Positions 55,149 through 63,312 of a stretch of DNA of 64,000 nucleotides are shown here, piece by piece. This DNA comes from Tabrizicola oligotrophica (GTDB taxonomy: Bacteria > Pseudomonadota > Alphaproteobacteria > Rhodobacterales > Rhodobacteraceae), in the NCBI RefSeq assembly GCF_011008935.1, contig NZ_JAAIVJ010000001.1:558001-622000 (forward strand), written 5' to 3'. Each line of letters begins with the position of its first letter. Positions within the stretch are counted from its first letter, which is position 1. The notes beneath the pieces are model-generated. The model did not search any database. It was not told the origin of the DNA and was given only the letters and a program-made list of their open reading frames with translations. A program made the position numbers and the translations under genes.

Positions 55149-55391
55149 ATGGCCATGGAAGCCGAAGACATCGAAGCCCTGATCCGCGCCTCCTTCCCGA
55201 AGGCGAAGATCACCGTGATGGACACTGTGGGCGACAAGAACCACTGGGCCGCCGAGGTGATCGACGAGTCGTTTCGCGGCCTGAACCGGGTGCAGCAGCA
55301 GCGCGCGGTCTATGCCAGCCTGAAGGGCAAGATGGACGGCGCGCAAGGCGAGTTGCATGCTCTGGCGCTGACCACCAAGGCGCCGGATTGA
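55149..55391 (+). CDS. bolA: BolA-family protein
   Basis: An 80-residue BolA/YrbA protein: [18 protein letters not shown], then [27 protein letters not shown], with the conserved His and the FxG(L/K)xxVxQHxxVY-like helix in which QQQR replaces the usual QHQ. BolA proteins bind a [2Fe-2S] cluster with monothiol glutaredoxin; the following gene is that glutaredoxin (107 bp away). The ATG at 55149 has AGGAG seven bases upstream. Confidence 0.93.
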   Translation: MAMEAEDIEALIRASFPKAKITVMDTVGDKNHWAAEVIDESFRGLNRVQQQRAVYASLKGKMDGAQGELHALALTTKAPD

Positions 55392-55498
55392 CAAGACCGG
55401 CCGTTGACTTTGGTCAATGGCACCCCTGCCCGCGAAGGGCAAAGAAACAGGACCAAAGCGCACCACCCCACCGGTGCCCGACGCAAGGAAACGCGACA

Positions 55499-55861
55499 AT
55501 GACCGCAGCCGACCAGATCCGCGAGACGATCTCGAAAAACGACGTGGTGCTTTTCATGAAGGGCACCAAGATGATGCCGCAATGCGGGTTCTCCTCGCGC
55601 GTTGCGGGCGTGCTGAACTACATGGGCGTGGACTATGCCGATGTGAACGTGCTGGCCGATCCGGAAATCCGTCAGGGGATCAAGGACTTCTCCGACTGGC
55701 CGACCATCCCGCAGCTTTATGTGAAGGGCGAGTTCGTCGGCGGTTGCGACATCGTGACCGAAATGGCGCTTTCGGCCGAGTTGGACGCCCTGTTCGACCA
55801 GAACGGCATTTCCTATTCGAAAGAGGCGGCCGACCGCATCCGCGAAGCCAACAACGGCTGA
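55499..55861 (+). CDS. grxD: Monothiol glutaredoxin Grx4
   Basis: A 120-residue CGFS-type glutaredoxin: active-site Cys29 in [13 protein letters not shown], glutathione-binding [20 protein letters not shown]. It forms and transfers [2Fe-2S] clusters together with BolA, encoded just upstream, in iron sensing and Fe-S assembly. The ATG at 55499 follows AAGG (CAAGGAAACGCGACA). A terminator follows. Confidence 0.96.
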   Translation: MTAADQIRETISKNDVVLFMKGTKMMPQCGFSSRVAGVLNYMGVDYADVNVLADPEIRQGIKDFSDWPTIPQLYVKGEFVGGCDIVTEMALSAELDALFDQNGISYSKEAADRIREANNG

Positions 55862-55878
55862 TCCGCCTCTCCTCGGGG

Positions 55879-55932
55879 ACTTCGTCGCCTCGTCGGGCAA
55901 TCCCACGAGGAGCGCACGAAGTGCCCGACGAG
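55879..55932. repeat. Structured element after grxD
   Basis: Outer arms ACTTCGT (55879-55885) / ACGAAGT (55916-55922) and the longer arms CTCGTCGGGCA (55889-55899) / TGCCCGACGAG (55922-55932) are perfect inverted repeats that are mutually exclusive in part. It may be a degraded mobile inverted-repeat element or an alternative terminator. Confidence 0.5.
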
Positions 55933-55948
55933 AATGGGATGTGAACGG

Positions 55949-55971
55949 GGGGGCCGCTTTGGCCCCCTTTT
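55949..55971 (+). terminator. Rho-independent terminator of grxD
   Basis: GGGGGCC - GCTTT - GGCCCCC then TTTT. Lies between grxD and the convergent MliC-like gene. Confidence 0.85.
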
Positions 55972-55975
55972 GCGT

Positions 55976-56344
55976 TCAGTCCTTCCGCGCCCTGCATTCG
56001 GCCAAAAGCTGTTCTTCGGTCGCACCACCGGGTTCCTGCTTCAACAAAAGCACCTGATCGCCCTTGCTGTGCAGCCGATAGCCGCTTTGCGCGTCGGTAT
56101 CGACAAAGCGCACCCCGGAGCCGCTGACCTCCTGCACCATGGCATGCACCACGCCGGCAATCTGCACGGCGGCAAAGCTGGTGGCGTCCGGGGCGGTGAA
56201 ATAGGCCACCGACAGATCGTCCATCGCCGTGGAGCAGGTATAGGCCACGGTTTCCACCCGCGCGCCCTGCGCTTGCCACAGGCTTTGGGCAAGGGTCGCG
56301 GAAGGCAGAAGGCCAAGGGAAAGGGCAAGCAGTTTCAGCATCAT
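55976..56344 (-). CDS. MliC-like periplasmic lysozyme inhibitor family protein
   Basis: A 122-residue exported protein: a signal peptide of about 19 residues (MLKLLALSLGLLPSATLAQ), then an eight-strand barrel-type sequence with VAYTCSTAMDD, VQEVSGSGVRFVD and LHSKGDQVLLLKQ, matching the MliC/PliC family (SGSGxRY and the K/G-D motif). MliC proteins block C-type lysozymes at the cell surface. There is no lipobox, so it may be periplasmic. Cysteine residues at about 37 and 117 could pair. Confidence 0.7.
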   Translation of the reverse strand: MMLKLLALSLGLLPSATLAQSLWQAQGARVETVAYTCSTAMDDLSVAYFTAPDATSFAAVQIAGVVHAMVQEVSGSGVRFVDTDAQSGYRLHSKGDQVLLLKQEPGGATEEQLLAECRARKD

Positions 56345-56439
56345 GGGCCTGTGACAAGGGCGGGAAATTCCGCCCCTGATGGCCCAGAACCCGGGGAATG
56401 GAAAGGGGAAGAACGGTGCGGATTTCCCCGCCCCTGCCG

Positions 56440-56808
56440 TCAGGCGCCTTCTTCCACCCGGTCGGCCAGCGCCTCGGCCCGCGCGGCAAGCTCGGCCAGC
56501 GTCTCCACCACCTGCGGCGGGATCACCGGCACTTCCATCTTCTCGCGCTCGGGCGTCGGGCGGCCCTCGATCTCGGCCAGCTTCAGCTTCAGCTGGCGGT
56601 TCTCGTCCTCGATCGCCGCCGCCTTGTCGGCCAGCATCAGGCCCGACATCAACAGAAGCCGCGCTTCGGGCAGGCGGCCCATGGCGGCAACCAGCGGCTG
56701 CGCCTCGCTGTCGAGCATGGCGGCGGCGGCGCGCAGGAAGTGTTCCTCGCCCGGCTGGCAGGAAACCTGAAAGGCCCGGCCGCCGATGATGATGTCCAGC
56801 TCAGGCAT
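56440..56808 (-). CDS. zapA: Cell division protein ZapA
   Basis: A 122-residue ZapA: N-terminal beta-rich head (LDIIIGGRAFQVSCQPGEEHFLRAAAAM read as IIIGGRAFQVSC and EEHFLRAAA), then a coiled-coil (ADKAAAIEDENRQLKLKLAEIE). ZapA cross-links FtsZ filaments. It overlaps the upstream coiled-coil gene by 8 nt. Confidence 0.9.
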   Translation of the reverse strand: MPELDIIIGGRAFQVSCQPGEEHFLRAAAAMLDSEAQPLVAAMGRLPEARLLLMSGLMLADKAAAIEDENRQLKLKLAEIEGRPTPEREKMEVPVIPPQVVETLAELAARAEALADRVEEGA

Positions 56809-57232
56809 GCGTGGCCCCCGTCGTAGCTTCGGTCGTTGCTTCCGTCACAAGCGGCTCCAGCGCGGCGACGACCTCGGCCAGCTCGGCGGCCTCGGCGCTG
56901 CGGGCGGCGCGCAGCGCGGCGATTTCCTTGCCCGCCTCGGCCAGAACCCGGCGCAGGGTGGCGATCTCGTCGATCTGGGCAGCCAGCTGGGCCTGCAACT
57001 CCTCGACGGCCTCGGCGCTGCCCTGCCCGGCAATCTCACGCTCGCGCAGGACCCTGACCCGCTCGTTCAGCTGGGCATTGGCCATGCGCTCCTCGTCCAG
57101 AGCCTCGGTCAGCCGGGCGAGTTCATCTGCCCCCGCGCTGTCGGAGGCGCGGCCGGCAAACCGGTCAAGCCCGCTGCCGATCCGCTCCATCGCGGCGGTG
57201 ATCCGCCGCTCCAACTCGACGATGTCCTGCAT
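56801..57232 (-). CDS. Coiled-coil protein upstream of zapA (possible division partner)
   Basis: A 143-residue protein that is almost entirely predicted coiled coil (heptads such as ERRITAAMERIGSGLDRF, LTEALDEERMANAQLNERV, ELQAQLAAQIDEIATLRRVL). No enzyme motif. The start at 57232 begins the heptads; the frame continues upstream. The overlap with zapA suggests coupled translation and a shared role, comparable in idea to ZapB, but homology is not claimed. Confidence 0.65.
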   Translation of the reverse strand: MQDIVELERRITAAMERIGSGLDRFAGRASDSAGADELARLTEALDEERMANAQLNERVRVLREREIAGQGSAEAVEELQAQLAAQIDEIATLRRVLAEAGKEIAALRAARSAEAAELAEVVAALEPLVTEATTEATTGATHA

Positions 57233-57452
57233 GGGTCTTGCGCCCTTTCTGGTCTTTCCCGGCCCAAGGCAGCGCCCAAGGCCCATTTCCCGCAACCGTT
57301 GCGAATCGCACGGCCAGCGTCAAGCCCGATCATAGCCGCAGCCGCGCCCGCGGTCTTGTGTTTAAGCCCAAGAGCTTGCGGGCCGTGCTTGATCTTGCCG
57401 CCAAGGCTGATATGCACCCCGCAACGCCCCTTTCAGCCACAGGACAGCCGCC

Positions 57453-59468
57453 TTGGACATCGAAACCCTCCGCGCCCGCCACCCCGACCACTGGATGCGC
57501 GCCGCCGCGATCCGCACGCTTGCCCTTGACGCGGTGGCCGCCGCCAATTCCGGCCATTCCGGCATGCCGATGGGCATGGCCGATGTGGCCACCGTGCTGT
57601 TCGAAAAACACCTGAAGTTCGACCCCAAGGCGCCGCGCTGGCCCGACCGTGACCGCTTCATCCTGTCGGCCGGCCATGGCTCGATGCTGATCTATGCGCT
57701 CTTGCATCTGACCGGCTATGAGGATGTGACGCTGGACGAGATCAAGAACTTCCGCCAGTGGGGCGCCATCACCGCCGGCCACCCGGAATACGGCCATGTC
57801 GCAGGCGTTGAAACCACCACCGGCCCGCTTGGTCAGGGCATTGCCAACTCGGTCGGCTTCGCCATGGCCGAGGCGCATCTGCGCGCCCGCTGGGGTGCCA
57901 AGGTGCAGGACCATTACACCTGGGTCATCGCCGGGGACGGCTGCCTGATGGAGGGTGTCAGCCAGGAAGCCATCGGCATCGCCGGCAAGCACAAGCTGAA
58001 CCGGCTGATCGTGATGTGGGATGACAACGGCATCACTATCGACGGCAAGGTCTCGCTCTCGGACGCCACCGACCAGAAAGCGCGCTTTGCCGCGTCGGGC
58101 TGGAACGTGCTGGCCTGCGACGGCCACGACCCCGAGGCGATTGATGCCGCGATGGTGGCGGCGAAGAAGTCGGACCGCCCGACGCTGATCGCCTGCAAGA
58201 CCCATATCGCGCTTGGCCATGCCGCGCAGGACACCTCGAAAGGCCACGGCGCGCTGACCGACAAGGCCCAGCTCGAGGCCGCCAAGGCCGGCTATGGCTG
58301 GAACCACGGCCCGTTTGAAATTCCGGCGAACATCAAGGCCGAATGGGAAGCCATGGGTGCCCGCGGTGCTGCGGCCCATGCCGACTGGCAGGCCCGCGTG
58401 GCCGGGCTGTCGGCCGCCAAGCAGGCCGAACTGCGCCGCATCTTCACCGATGAGGCCCCGGCCAAGCTGCCGGCCGCCATCCGCGCCGTGAAGAAGGCCG
58501 CTGTCGAGGCCCCGGCGAAACTCGCCACCCGCTCGGCTTCGGAAAAGGTTCTGGCGGCGGTCAACCCGATCATGCCGGAAACCTTTGGCGGCTCGGCCGA
58601 CCTCACGGGCTCGAACAACACCAAGACCGCCGATCTTGGCGCGTTCAATCAGGAAACCCCCGCCGGGCGCTACATGTACTGGGGCATCCGCGAACATGGC
58701 ATGGCCAGCGCCATGAACGGCATGGCGCTGCATGGCGGCGTGCGGCCCTATTCCGGCACCTTCATGGCCTTCACCGACTATGCCCGCCCGGCGATGCGGC
58801 TGTCGGCGCTGATGGGCCTGCCGGTGGTCTATGTCATGACCCACGATTCCATCGGCCTTGGCGAGGATGGCCCGACCCACCAGCCGGTCGAGCATCTGGC
58901 GATCAGCCGCGCCACCCCGAATACGCTGGTGCTGCGCCCCGCCGATCTGGTGGAAGTGGCCGAATGCTGGGAAATCGCCTTCAGCCAGAAATCCACCCCC
59001 TCGGTGATGGCGCTGTCGCGCCAGAACCTTGCCGCGGTGCGCAAGACCCACACCAACACCAACCTGTCGGCCAAGGGCGCCTATGTGCTGGCCGAAGCGA
59101 CCGGCAAGCGTCAGGTGATCCTGATGGCGACGGGTTCGGAAGTGGAGATTGCACTGAAAGCCCGCGAGATGCTGGAAGCGCAGGGCATCGGCACCCGCGT
59201 CGTCTCGATGCCGTCGATGGAGCTGTTCGCCCAGCAGGATGAGGCCTATCGCAAGAAGGTTCTGCCCGCCGGCCCGGTGCGCGTGGCGATCGAGGCTGGC
59301 GTGCGCCTCGGCTGGGACCGCTGGCTTCTGGGCGAGCGCGGCCGCGACACCAAGGCCGATTTCGTCGGCATGTCGTCCTTCGGCGCCTCGGCCCCCTATG
59401 ACCGGCTCTACAAGGAATTCGGCATCACCGCCGAAGCCGCTGTCGAAAAGGCCAAGGCGCTGCTCTGA
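57453..59468 (+). CDS. tkt: Transketolase
   Basis: A 671-residue thiamine-diphosphate enzyme of the pentose phosphate/Calvin cycles. Motifs: [18 protein letters not shown], the TPP-binding [13 protein letters not shown]...WDDN run (GDG to N), [19 protein letters not shown], and [18 protein letters not shown]. It starts with TTG at 57453, preceded by AGGA. Two hairpin strands form a terminator behind it. Confidence 0.96.
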   Translation: MDIETLRARHPDHWMRAAAIRTLALDAVAAANSGHSGMPMGMADVATVLFEKHLKFDPKAPRWPDRDRFILSAGHGSMLIYALLHLTGYEDVTLDEIKNFRQWGAITAGHPEYGHVAGVETTTGPLGQGIANSVGFAMAEAHLRARWGAKVQDHYTWVIAGDGCLMEGVSQEAIGIAGKHKLNRLIVMWDDNGITIDGKVSLSDATDQKARFAASGWNVLACDGHDPEAIDAAMVAAKKSDRPTLIACKTHIALGHAAQDTSKGHGALTDKAQLEAAKAGYGWNHGPFEIPANIKAEWEAMGARGAAAHADWQARVAGLSAAKQAELRRIFTDEAPAKLPAAIRAVKKAAVEAPAKLATRSASEKVLAAVNPIMPETFGGSADLTGSNNTKTADLGAFNQETPAGRYMYWGIREHGMASAMNGMALHGGVRPYSGTFMAFTDYARPAMRLSALMGLPVVYVMTHDSIGLGEDGPTHQPVEHLAISRATPNTLVLRPADLVEVAECWEIAFSQKSTPSVMALSRQNLAAVRKTHTNTNLSAKGAYVLAEATGKRQVILMATGSEVEIALKAREMLEAQGIGTRVVSMPSMELFAQQDEAYRKKVLPAGPVRVAIEAGVRLGWDRWLLGERGRDTKADFVGMSSFGASAPYDRLYKEFGITAEAAVEKAKALL

Positions 59469-59506
59469 CGCGCAAACCTCTTCGAAGAAAATTGCCCCCG
59501 AAACCA

Positions 59507-59536
59507 AAACGGCCCGAGGTTTCCCTCGGGCCGTTT
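59507..59536. terminator. Bidirectional terminator between tkt and the substrate-binding gene
   Basis: AACGGCCCGAGG - tttc - CCTCGGGCCGTT with A-rich and T-rich flanks, able to terminate in both directions between the convergent genes. Confidence 0.85.
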
Positions 59537-59553
59537 CGCATTATTCCAACCGC

Positions 59554-60738
59554 TTACCGGTAGCCGACGGTTTCGATCTTGCCGTCCTTGATCTCGAACT
59601 CGCGGAAGTTGCCAGCACTTTCGCCGCCGCCGATCAGCTCGACCGAAGTCGCACCGACATAGTCGATGTCGGTGCCTGCCGCGATCAGCTCCAGCGCCTT
59701 GCCCAACTCGCCCGGCAGGATCACCTCGCCCGGCCCGTTGGCGATGTCCATCACCTTGGCGGTCCAGTCCGCACCCTTGGTCGAATTGGCCGCCGCCATC
59801 GACAGCAGCATCAGCGCCGCCGCGTCATAGGATTCGCCGGCATAGGACGAGGACGGGTCGAAATTCGCGGCCTTGGCCAGCTCGGCAAACGTCGCCGCCC
59901 CCTCGCTGTCGGTGCCCGGAACCGAGCCGTAGGAGCCGTTCAGCGCATCGCCGATTGAGGCGATCAGGCTTTCGCCATACATGCCATCGGGCAGGTAGAA
60001 GGTCGAGAAGGCGCCGGTATCGACCGCCGACTGGATCACGCCCTTGCCGCCCTGATCGACATAGCCCGCGACCACCAGCACCTCGCCGCCAGCCGAGGCC
60101 AGCGTCGCCACTTCCGCCGAATAGTCGCCCTTGCCGTCCTCATGCGGGACGGTCGCGGTCACGGTGCCGCCGCCAGCGGTGAAGGCCGCGGCGAAGGCGT
60201 CCGCCATGCCCTTGCCATAGTCATTGTTGGTGTAGGTCAGCGCCACGGTCTTGACGCCGCGCGCGGTCAGGATATCCGACATGATCTGGCCTTGCCGGGC
60301 ATCCGACGGCGCGGTGCGCAGGAACAGGCCATCATCCTCGGCGGTCGACAGCGCCGGCGAGGTGGCCGAGGGCGAGATCATGCCAATGCCCTGCGGACGT
60401 GCCACCGCCTGCAGCACGGCGCCCGTGACGCCCGAGCAATCCGCCCCGACGATCGCCTTGACGCCTTCGGCCGTCACCAGCCGCTCGGCCGCAGCCGTTG
60501 CCGCCGCCGCGTCAACGCAGGTCGAATCCGATCGCACCGGAGTCACGGTCGACCCGCCCAGAAACTTGCCCGAGGCCGAGACTTCGGCCATGGCGAGTTC
60601 GGCCCCTGCGGCCATAGTCGGGGTGATCGATTCCAGCGGCCCGGTAAAGCCCAGCAGCACGCCGATCTTCACCTCTTCTGCCACAGCCGCACCCGCCAAA
60701 AGGGTGAAGGCCGCCACGGTGCCCATCAAATGTTTCAT
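59554..60738 (-). CDS. ABC transporter substrate-binding protein (branched-chain amino acid/amide type), orphan
   Basis: A 394-residue periplasmic binding protein of the LivJ/UrtA type 1 fold. The signal peptide is about 20 residues (MKHLMGTVAAFTLLAGAAVA). The mature part begins EEVKIGVLLGFTGPLES with a typical binding-lobe start, and SPSATSPALS and TYTNNDYGKGMADAF are conserved. No permease or ATPase genes are in the window. The ligand (amino acid, amide or other) is not predictable. Confidence 0.87.
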   Translation of the reverse strand: MKHLMGTVAAFTLLAGAAVAEEVKIGVLLGFTGPLESITPTMAAGAELAMAEVSASGKFLGGSTVTPVRSDSTCVDAAAATAAAERLVTAEGVKAIVGADCSGVTGAVLQAVARPQGIGMISPSATSPALSTAEDDGLFLRTAPSDARQGQIMSDILTARGVKTVALTYTNNDYGKGMADAFAAAFTAGGGTVTATVPHEDGKGDYSAEVATLASAGGEVLVVAGYVDQGGKGVIQSAVDTGAFSTFYLPDGMYGESLIASIGDALNGSYGSVPGTDSEGAATFAELAKAANFDPSSSYAGESYDAAALMLLSMAAANSTKGADWTAKVMDIANGPGEVILPGELGKALELIAAGTDIDYVGATSVELIGGGESAGNFREFEIKDGKIETVGYR

Positions 60739-60860
60739 CTTGGTCTCCTTGAACGCGCCGCCAGATCTGGCGGCCTCAAGTACTTAGGTGAAAAGGGAAA
60801 TCCCGAAAAGCCCACGGGACATAACGTCACCGTGACCGCGCAGGAAGCCGCCGCTTGCGC

Positions 60861-61835
60861 CTAGTGCGTTGCCGTTTTCTTGCCGGTCATCGCCGCCCAC
60901 ACCGGCCCGATCAGCCGCGTCGCGACCGGGATCAGCGCCAGCCCCAGCGCCAGCCCGATGACCCCGTCAAGGCCCGCCTGCACCGCCCAGGCGACAAAGC
61001 CCGCCGCTTGCGGCACGGCATGGGCGGCGGTTTCGGCGAAGTGGTGAATGGTCTCATAAGGCCAGGCCCAGAGATGCGTCACCTCCAGCCCGTGCAGCAC
61101 GATCGAGCCGCCGACCCAGAGCATCGCCGCCGTGCCGACCGTGGACAGGACCGCCATCAGCTTCGGCATCCCCGCCACCAGCCCGCGGCCAAAGGCCCGC
61201 GCGGCGGCGGTCCGGCGGTTGGCCGCCATGTGCAGCCCGATGTCGTCCATCTTCACGATCAGCGCCACCGCACCATAGACCGCCACCGTGATCGCCACCC
61301 CCACCACCGCGAGCGTGATGGCCTGCATCCAGAACGACGGGCTTTCCACCGTGGCCAGCGCAATCGTCATGATCTCGGCCGACAGGATGAAATCGGTCTT
61401 GATGGCGCCGGCCACCTTTTCCTCTTCCAGATGCGCCGGGTCGCGGATGTCGAAATCCGTCTCCACCGCTGCGTCGCCATGCGGAAACAGCATGTGGAAC
61501 ACCTTCTCGGCGCCCTCGAAACACAGATAGGCCCCGCCCAGCATCAAGAGCGGCGTGATCGCGGCGGGCAGGAAATAGTTCAGCAGCAGCAGCGCCGGCA
61601 ACAGGATGATGATCTTGTTCTTCACCGAGCCCAGCGAGATGCGCCAGATGATCGGCAATTCGCGGTCGGCCTCAAAACCGTGGACGTATTTCGGCGTCAC
61701 GGCGGCATCGTCGATCACCACCCCCGCCGCCTTGGCCCCGGCCTTGGCCGCTGCCGCCGCGATGTCGTCCACGCTCGCCGCCGCCACCTTGGCAATCGCC
61801 GCCACATCGTCGAGAAGCGCCAGAAGTCCGCTCAT
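60861..61835 (-). CDS. DUF808 (YedI-like) membrane protein
   Basis: A 324-residue protein of the DUF808 family: SGLLALLDDVAAIAKVAAAS at the N-terminus, the VVIDDAAVTPKYVHGF stretch, and several hydrophobic segments (IIILLPALLLLNYFLPAAIT; ITLAVVGVAITVAVYGAVAL) with SAEIMTIALATV. Function unknown. The ATG at 61835 is preceded by GGAACGGGTG; a GTG one codon upstream would add one residue. It is upstream of, and divergent from, the gap gene. Confidence 0.85.
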   Translation of the reverse strand: MSGLLALLDDVAAIAKVAAASVDDIAAAAAKAGAKAAGVVIDDAAVTPKYVHGFEADRELPIIWRISLGSVKNKIIILLPALLLLNYFLPAAITPLLMLGGAYLCFEGAEKVFHMLFPHGDAAVETDFDIRDPAHLEEEKVAGAIKTDFILSAEIMTIALATVESPSFWMQAITLAVVGVAITVAVYGAVALIVKMDDIGLHMAANRRTAAARAFGRGLVAGMPKLMAVLSTVGTAAMLWVGGSIVLHGLEVTHLWAWPYETIHHFAETAAHAVPQAAGFVAWAVQAGLDGVIGLALGLALIPVATRLIGPVWAAMTGKKTATH

Positions 61836-61902
61836 CACCCACCCGTTCCTTGCCTGCCCCCCTGTCTAGCCGGGTCGGTGCCCGAAGGCAAAGCCTGTGA
61901 CT

Positions 61903-61935
61903 TGTTAGCGCGAACGGGCAATGTTTGCGATAACA
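61903..61935. promoter_or_regulatory. Two LacI-type operator candidates upstream of gap 1
   Basis: TGTTAGCGCGAACG (61903-61916) and TGTTTGCGATAACA (61922-61935) resemble the TGTTAnCGnTAACA site of CceR, the LacI-family regulator of central carbon metabolism in Rhodobacter sphaeroides. They are spaced 19 bp centre to centre and lie upstream of a possible promoter (TTGGCA near 61963, TATAGG at 61984). Regulator identity is inferred. Confidence 0.6.
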
Positions 61936-62025
61936 CGCTGAAAAACAGTCGCTTTTGCGCTTTTGGCAAGGGGTGGTCTGCGCTATAGGCTGCGCGGGCA
62001 TTCCATGGCTGCAAGGAACCACTAC

Positions 62026-63030
62026 ATGACCATCACCGTCGGAATCAACGGATTTGGCCGCATCGGGCGCTGCACGCTGGCGCATATCGCGGAATCGGGG
62101 CGCAACGATGTGCAGGTCGTGGCGATGAACGCCACCGGCCCGATCGAGACCAATGCGCATCTGTTGAAATACGACTCGGTGCATGGCCGCTTCCCCGGTT
62201 CGGTGAAGGTCGAAGGCAATACGCTGGATCTGGGCCGCGGCCCGATCCGGGTGATGTCGACCTACAACCCCGAGGAGCTGGACTGGGAAGGCGTTGATAT
62301 CGTTCTGGAATGCACCGGCAAGTTCAACGAGCGCGAAAAGGCCGCCGTCCACCTGTCGCGCGGCGCCAAGCGCGTGCTGGTCTCGGCTCCGGCCAAGCGC
62401 GCCGACCTGACCGTGGTCTACGGCGTCAACCACCGCAGCCTCCTGCCCGAGCATCTGGTGGTGTCGAACGCCTCCTGCACGACGAACTGCCTCGCGCCGC
62501 TCGCCAAGGTGCTGAACGACGCCATCGGCATCGAATCGGGCGTGATGACCACGATCCACAGCTACACCGGCGACCAGCCGACGCTGGACCGCCGCCACAA
62601 GGATCTTTACCGCGCCCGCGCCGCCGCCATGGCGATGATCCCGACCTCGACCGGCGCCGGCAAGGCGATTGGCGAAGTGCTGCCGGAACTGGCGGGCAAG
62701 CTGGATGGCTCGGCGATCCGCGTGCCGACGCCGAATGTCTCGGCGGTGGACCTGACCTTCGTCGCCGGCAAGAGCGTGAGCGTGGCCGACGTGAACGAGA
62801 TCGTCCGCGAAGCCTCGCTTGGCAAGATGAGCGCGGTTCTCGCCTATGACCCCGAGCCGAAAGTGTCGATCGACTTCAATCATACGCCGCAATCTTGCAT
62901 CTTTGCTCCGGATCAGACCAAGGTTGTCGGCGGCCGCACCGTGCGCGTGCTGGCCTGGTATGACAACGAATGGGGCTTCTCCTGCCGGATGGCCGATGTG
63001 GCCGCTGCGATGGGGCGGCTTCTGGGCTGA
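62026..63030 (+). CDS. gap: Glyceraldehyde-3-phosphate dehydrogenase, type I, copy 1
   Basis: A 334-residue enzyme: NAD-binding [15 protein letters not shown], the catalytic Cys/His region [15 protein letters not shown] with [11 protein letters not shown], and the C-terminal AWYDNEWGFSCRM. It oxidises glyceraldehyde-3-phosphate in glycolysis or reduces 1,3-bisphosphoglycerate in gluconeogenesis. The ATG at 62026 follows AAGGA; an earlier in-frame ATG adds nothing conserved. The following 47-codon gene starts 13 bases after its stop. It lies tandem with copy 2. Confidence 0.95.
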   Translation: MTITVGINGFGRIGRCTLAHIAESGRNDVQVVAMNATGPIETNAHLLKYDSVHGRFPGSVKVEGNTLDLGRGPIRVMSTYNPEELDWEGVDIVLECTGKFNEREKAAVHLSRGAKRVLVSAPAKRADLTVVYGVNHRSLLPEHLVVSNASCTTNCLAPLAKVLNDAIGIESGVMTTIHSYTGDQPTLDRRHKDLYRARAAAMAMIPTSTGAGKAIGEVLPELAGKLDGSAIRVPTPNVSAVDLTFVAGKSVSVADVNEIVREASLGKMSAVLAYDPEPKVSIDFNHTPQSCIFAPDQTKVVGGRTVRVLAWYDNEWGFSCRMADVAAAMGRLLG

Positions 63031-63042
63031 ACCGGAGGCGAC

Positions 63043-63186
63043 TTGAGCGACCGCATTGCATTTGTTCTTGCCGGGGTTCTTGCCCTGGCCGTGCTGGCCG
63101 ACCTTAGCCTGAATGGCGGGTCGGCCCTGCTGTTTCTGGCCCGCAAGATGCTCGACCTGATCGACCTGATTGCGATCTGGCGCTGA
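63043..63186 (+). CDS. Small membrane protein between the gap genes
   Basis: A 47-residue ORF with a TTG start, GGAGG five bases upstream, and one membrane helix (VLAGVLALAVLADL) followed by LARKMLDLIDLIAIWR. It is too short for standard ORF cutoffs but has an excellent ribosome site and sits 13 bases after gap 1, so it is likely translated with it. It may be a small conserved protein of the group; no function is known. Confidence 0.7.
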   Translation: MSDRIAFVLAGVLALAVLADLSLNGGSALLFLARKMLDLIDLIAIWR

Positions 63187-63262
63187 GGCCATTTCCCGCT
63201 ACCTTTTGCCGAATTGCAGCAGGCCGGTCCTTTTCGGCTTGATCTTTTGGCCGTTTTGCGGA

Positions 63263-63276
63263 TGTTAGCGCTAACG
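63263..63276. promoter_or_regulatory. LacI-type operator candidate upstream of gap 2
   Basis: TGTTAGCGCTAACG, containing the perfect palindrome GTTAGCGCTAAC, 37 bp before the gap 2 start. It matches the R. sphaeroides CceR motif. It could overlap the -10 region, consistent with repression. Confidence 0.65.
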
Positions 63277-63312
63277 CGCGCTGTGAGTCGCGCCCTAGCC
63301 GGGGGAAATGCC

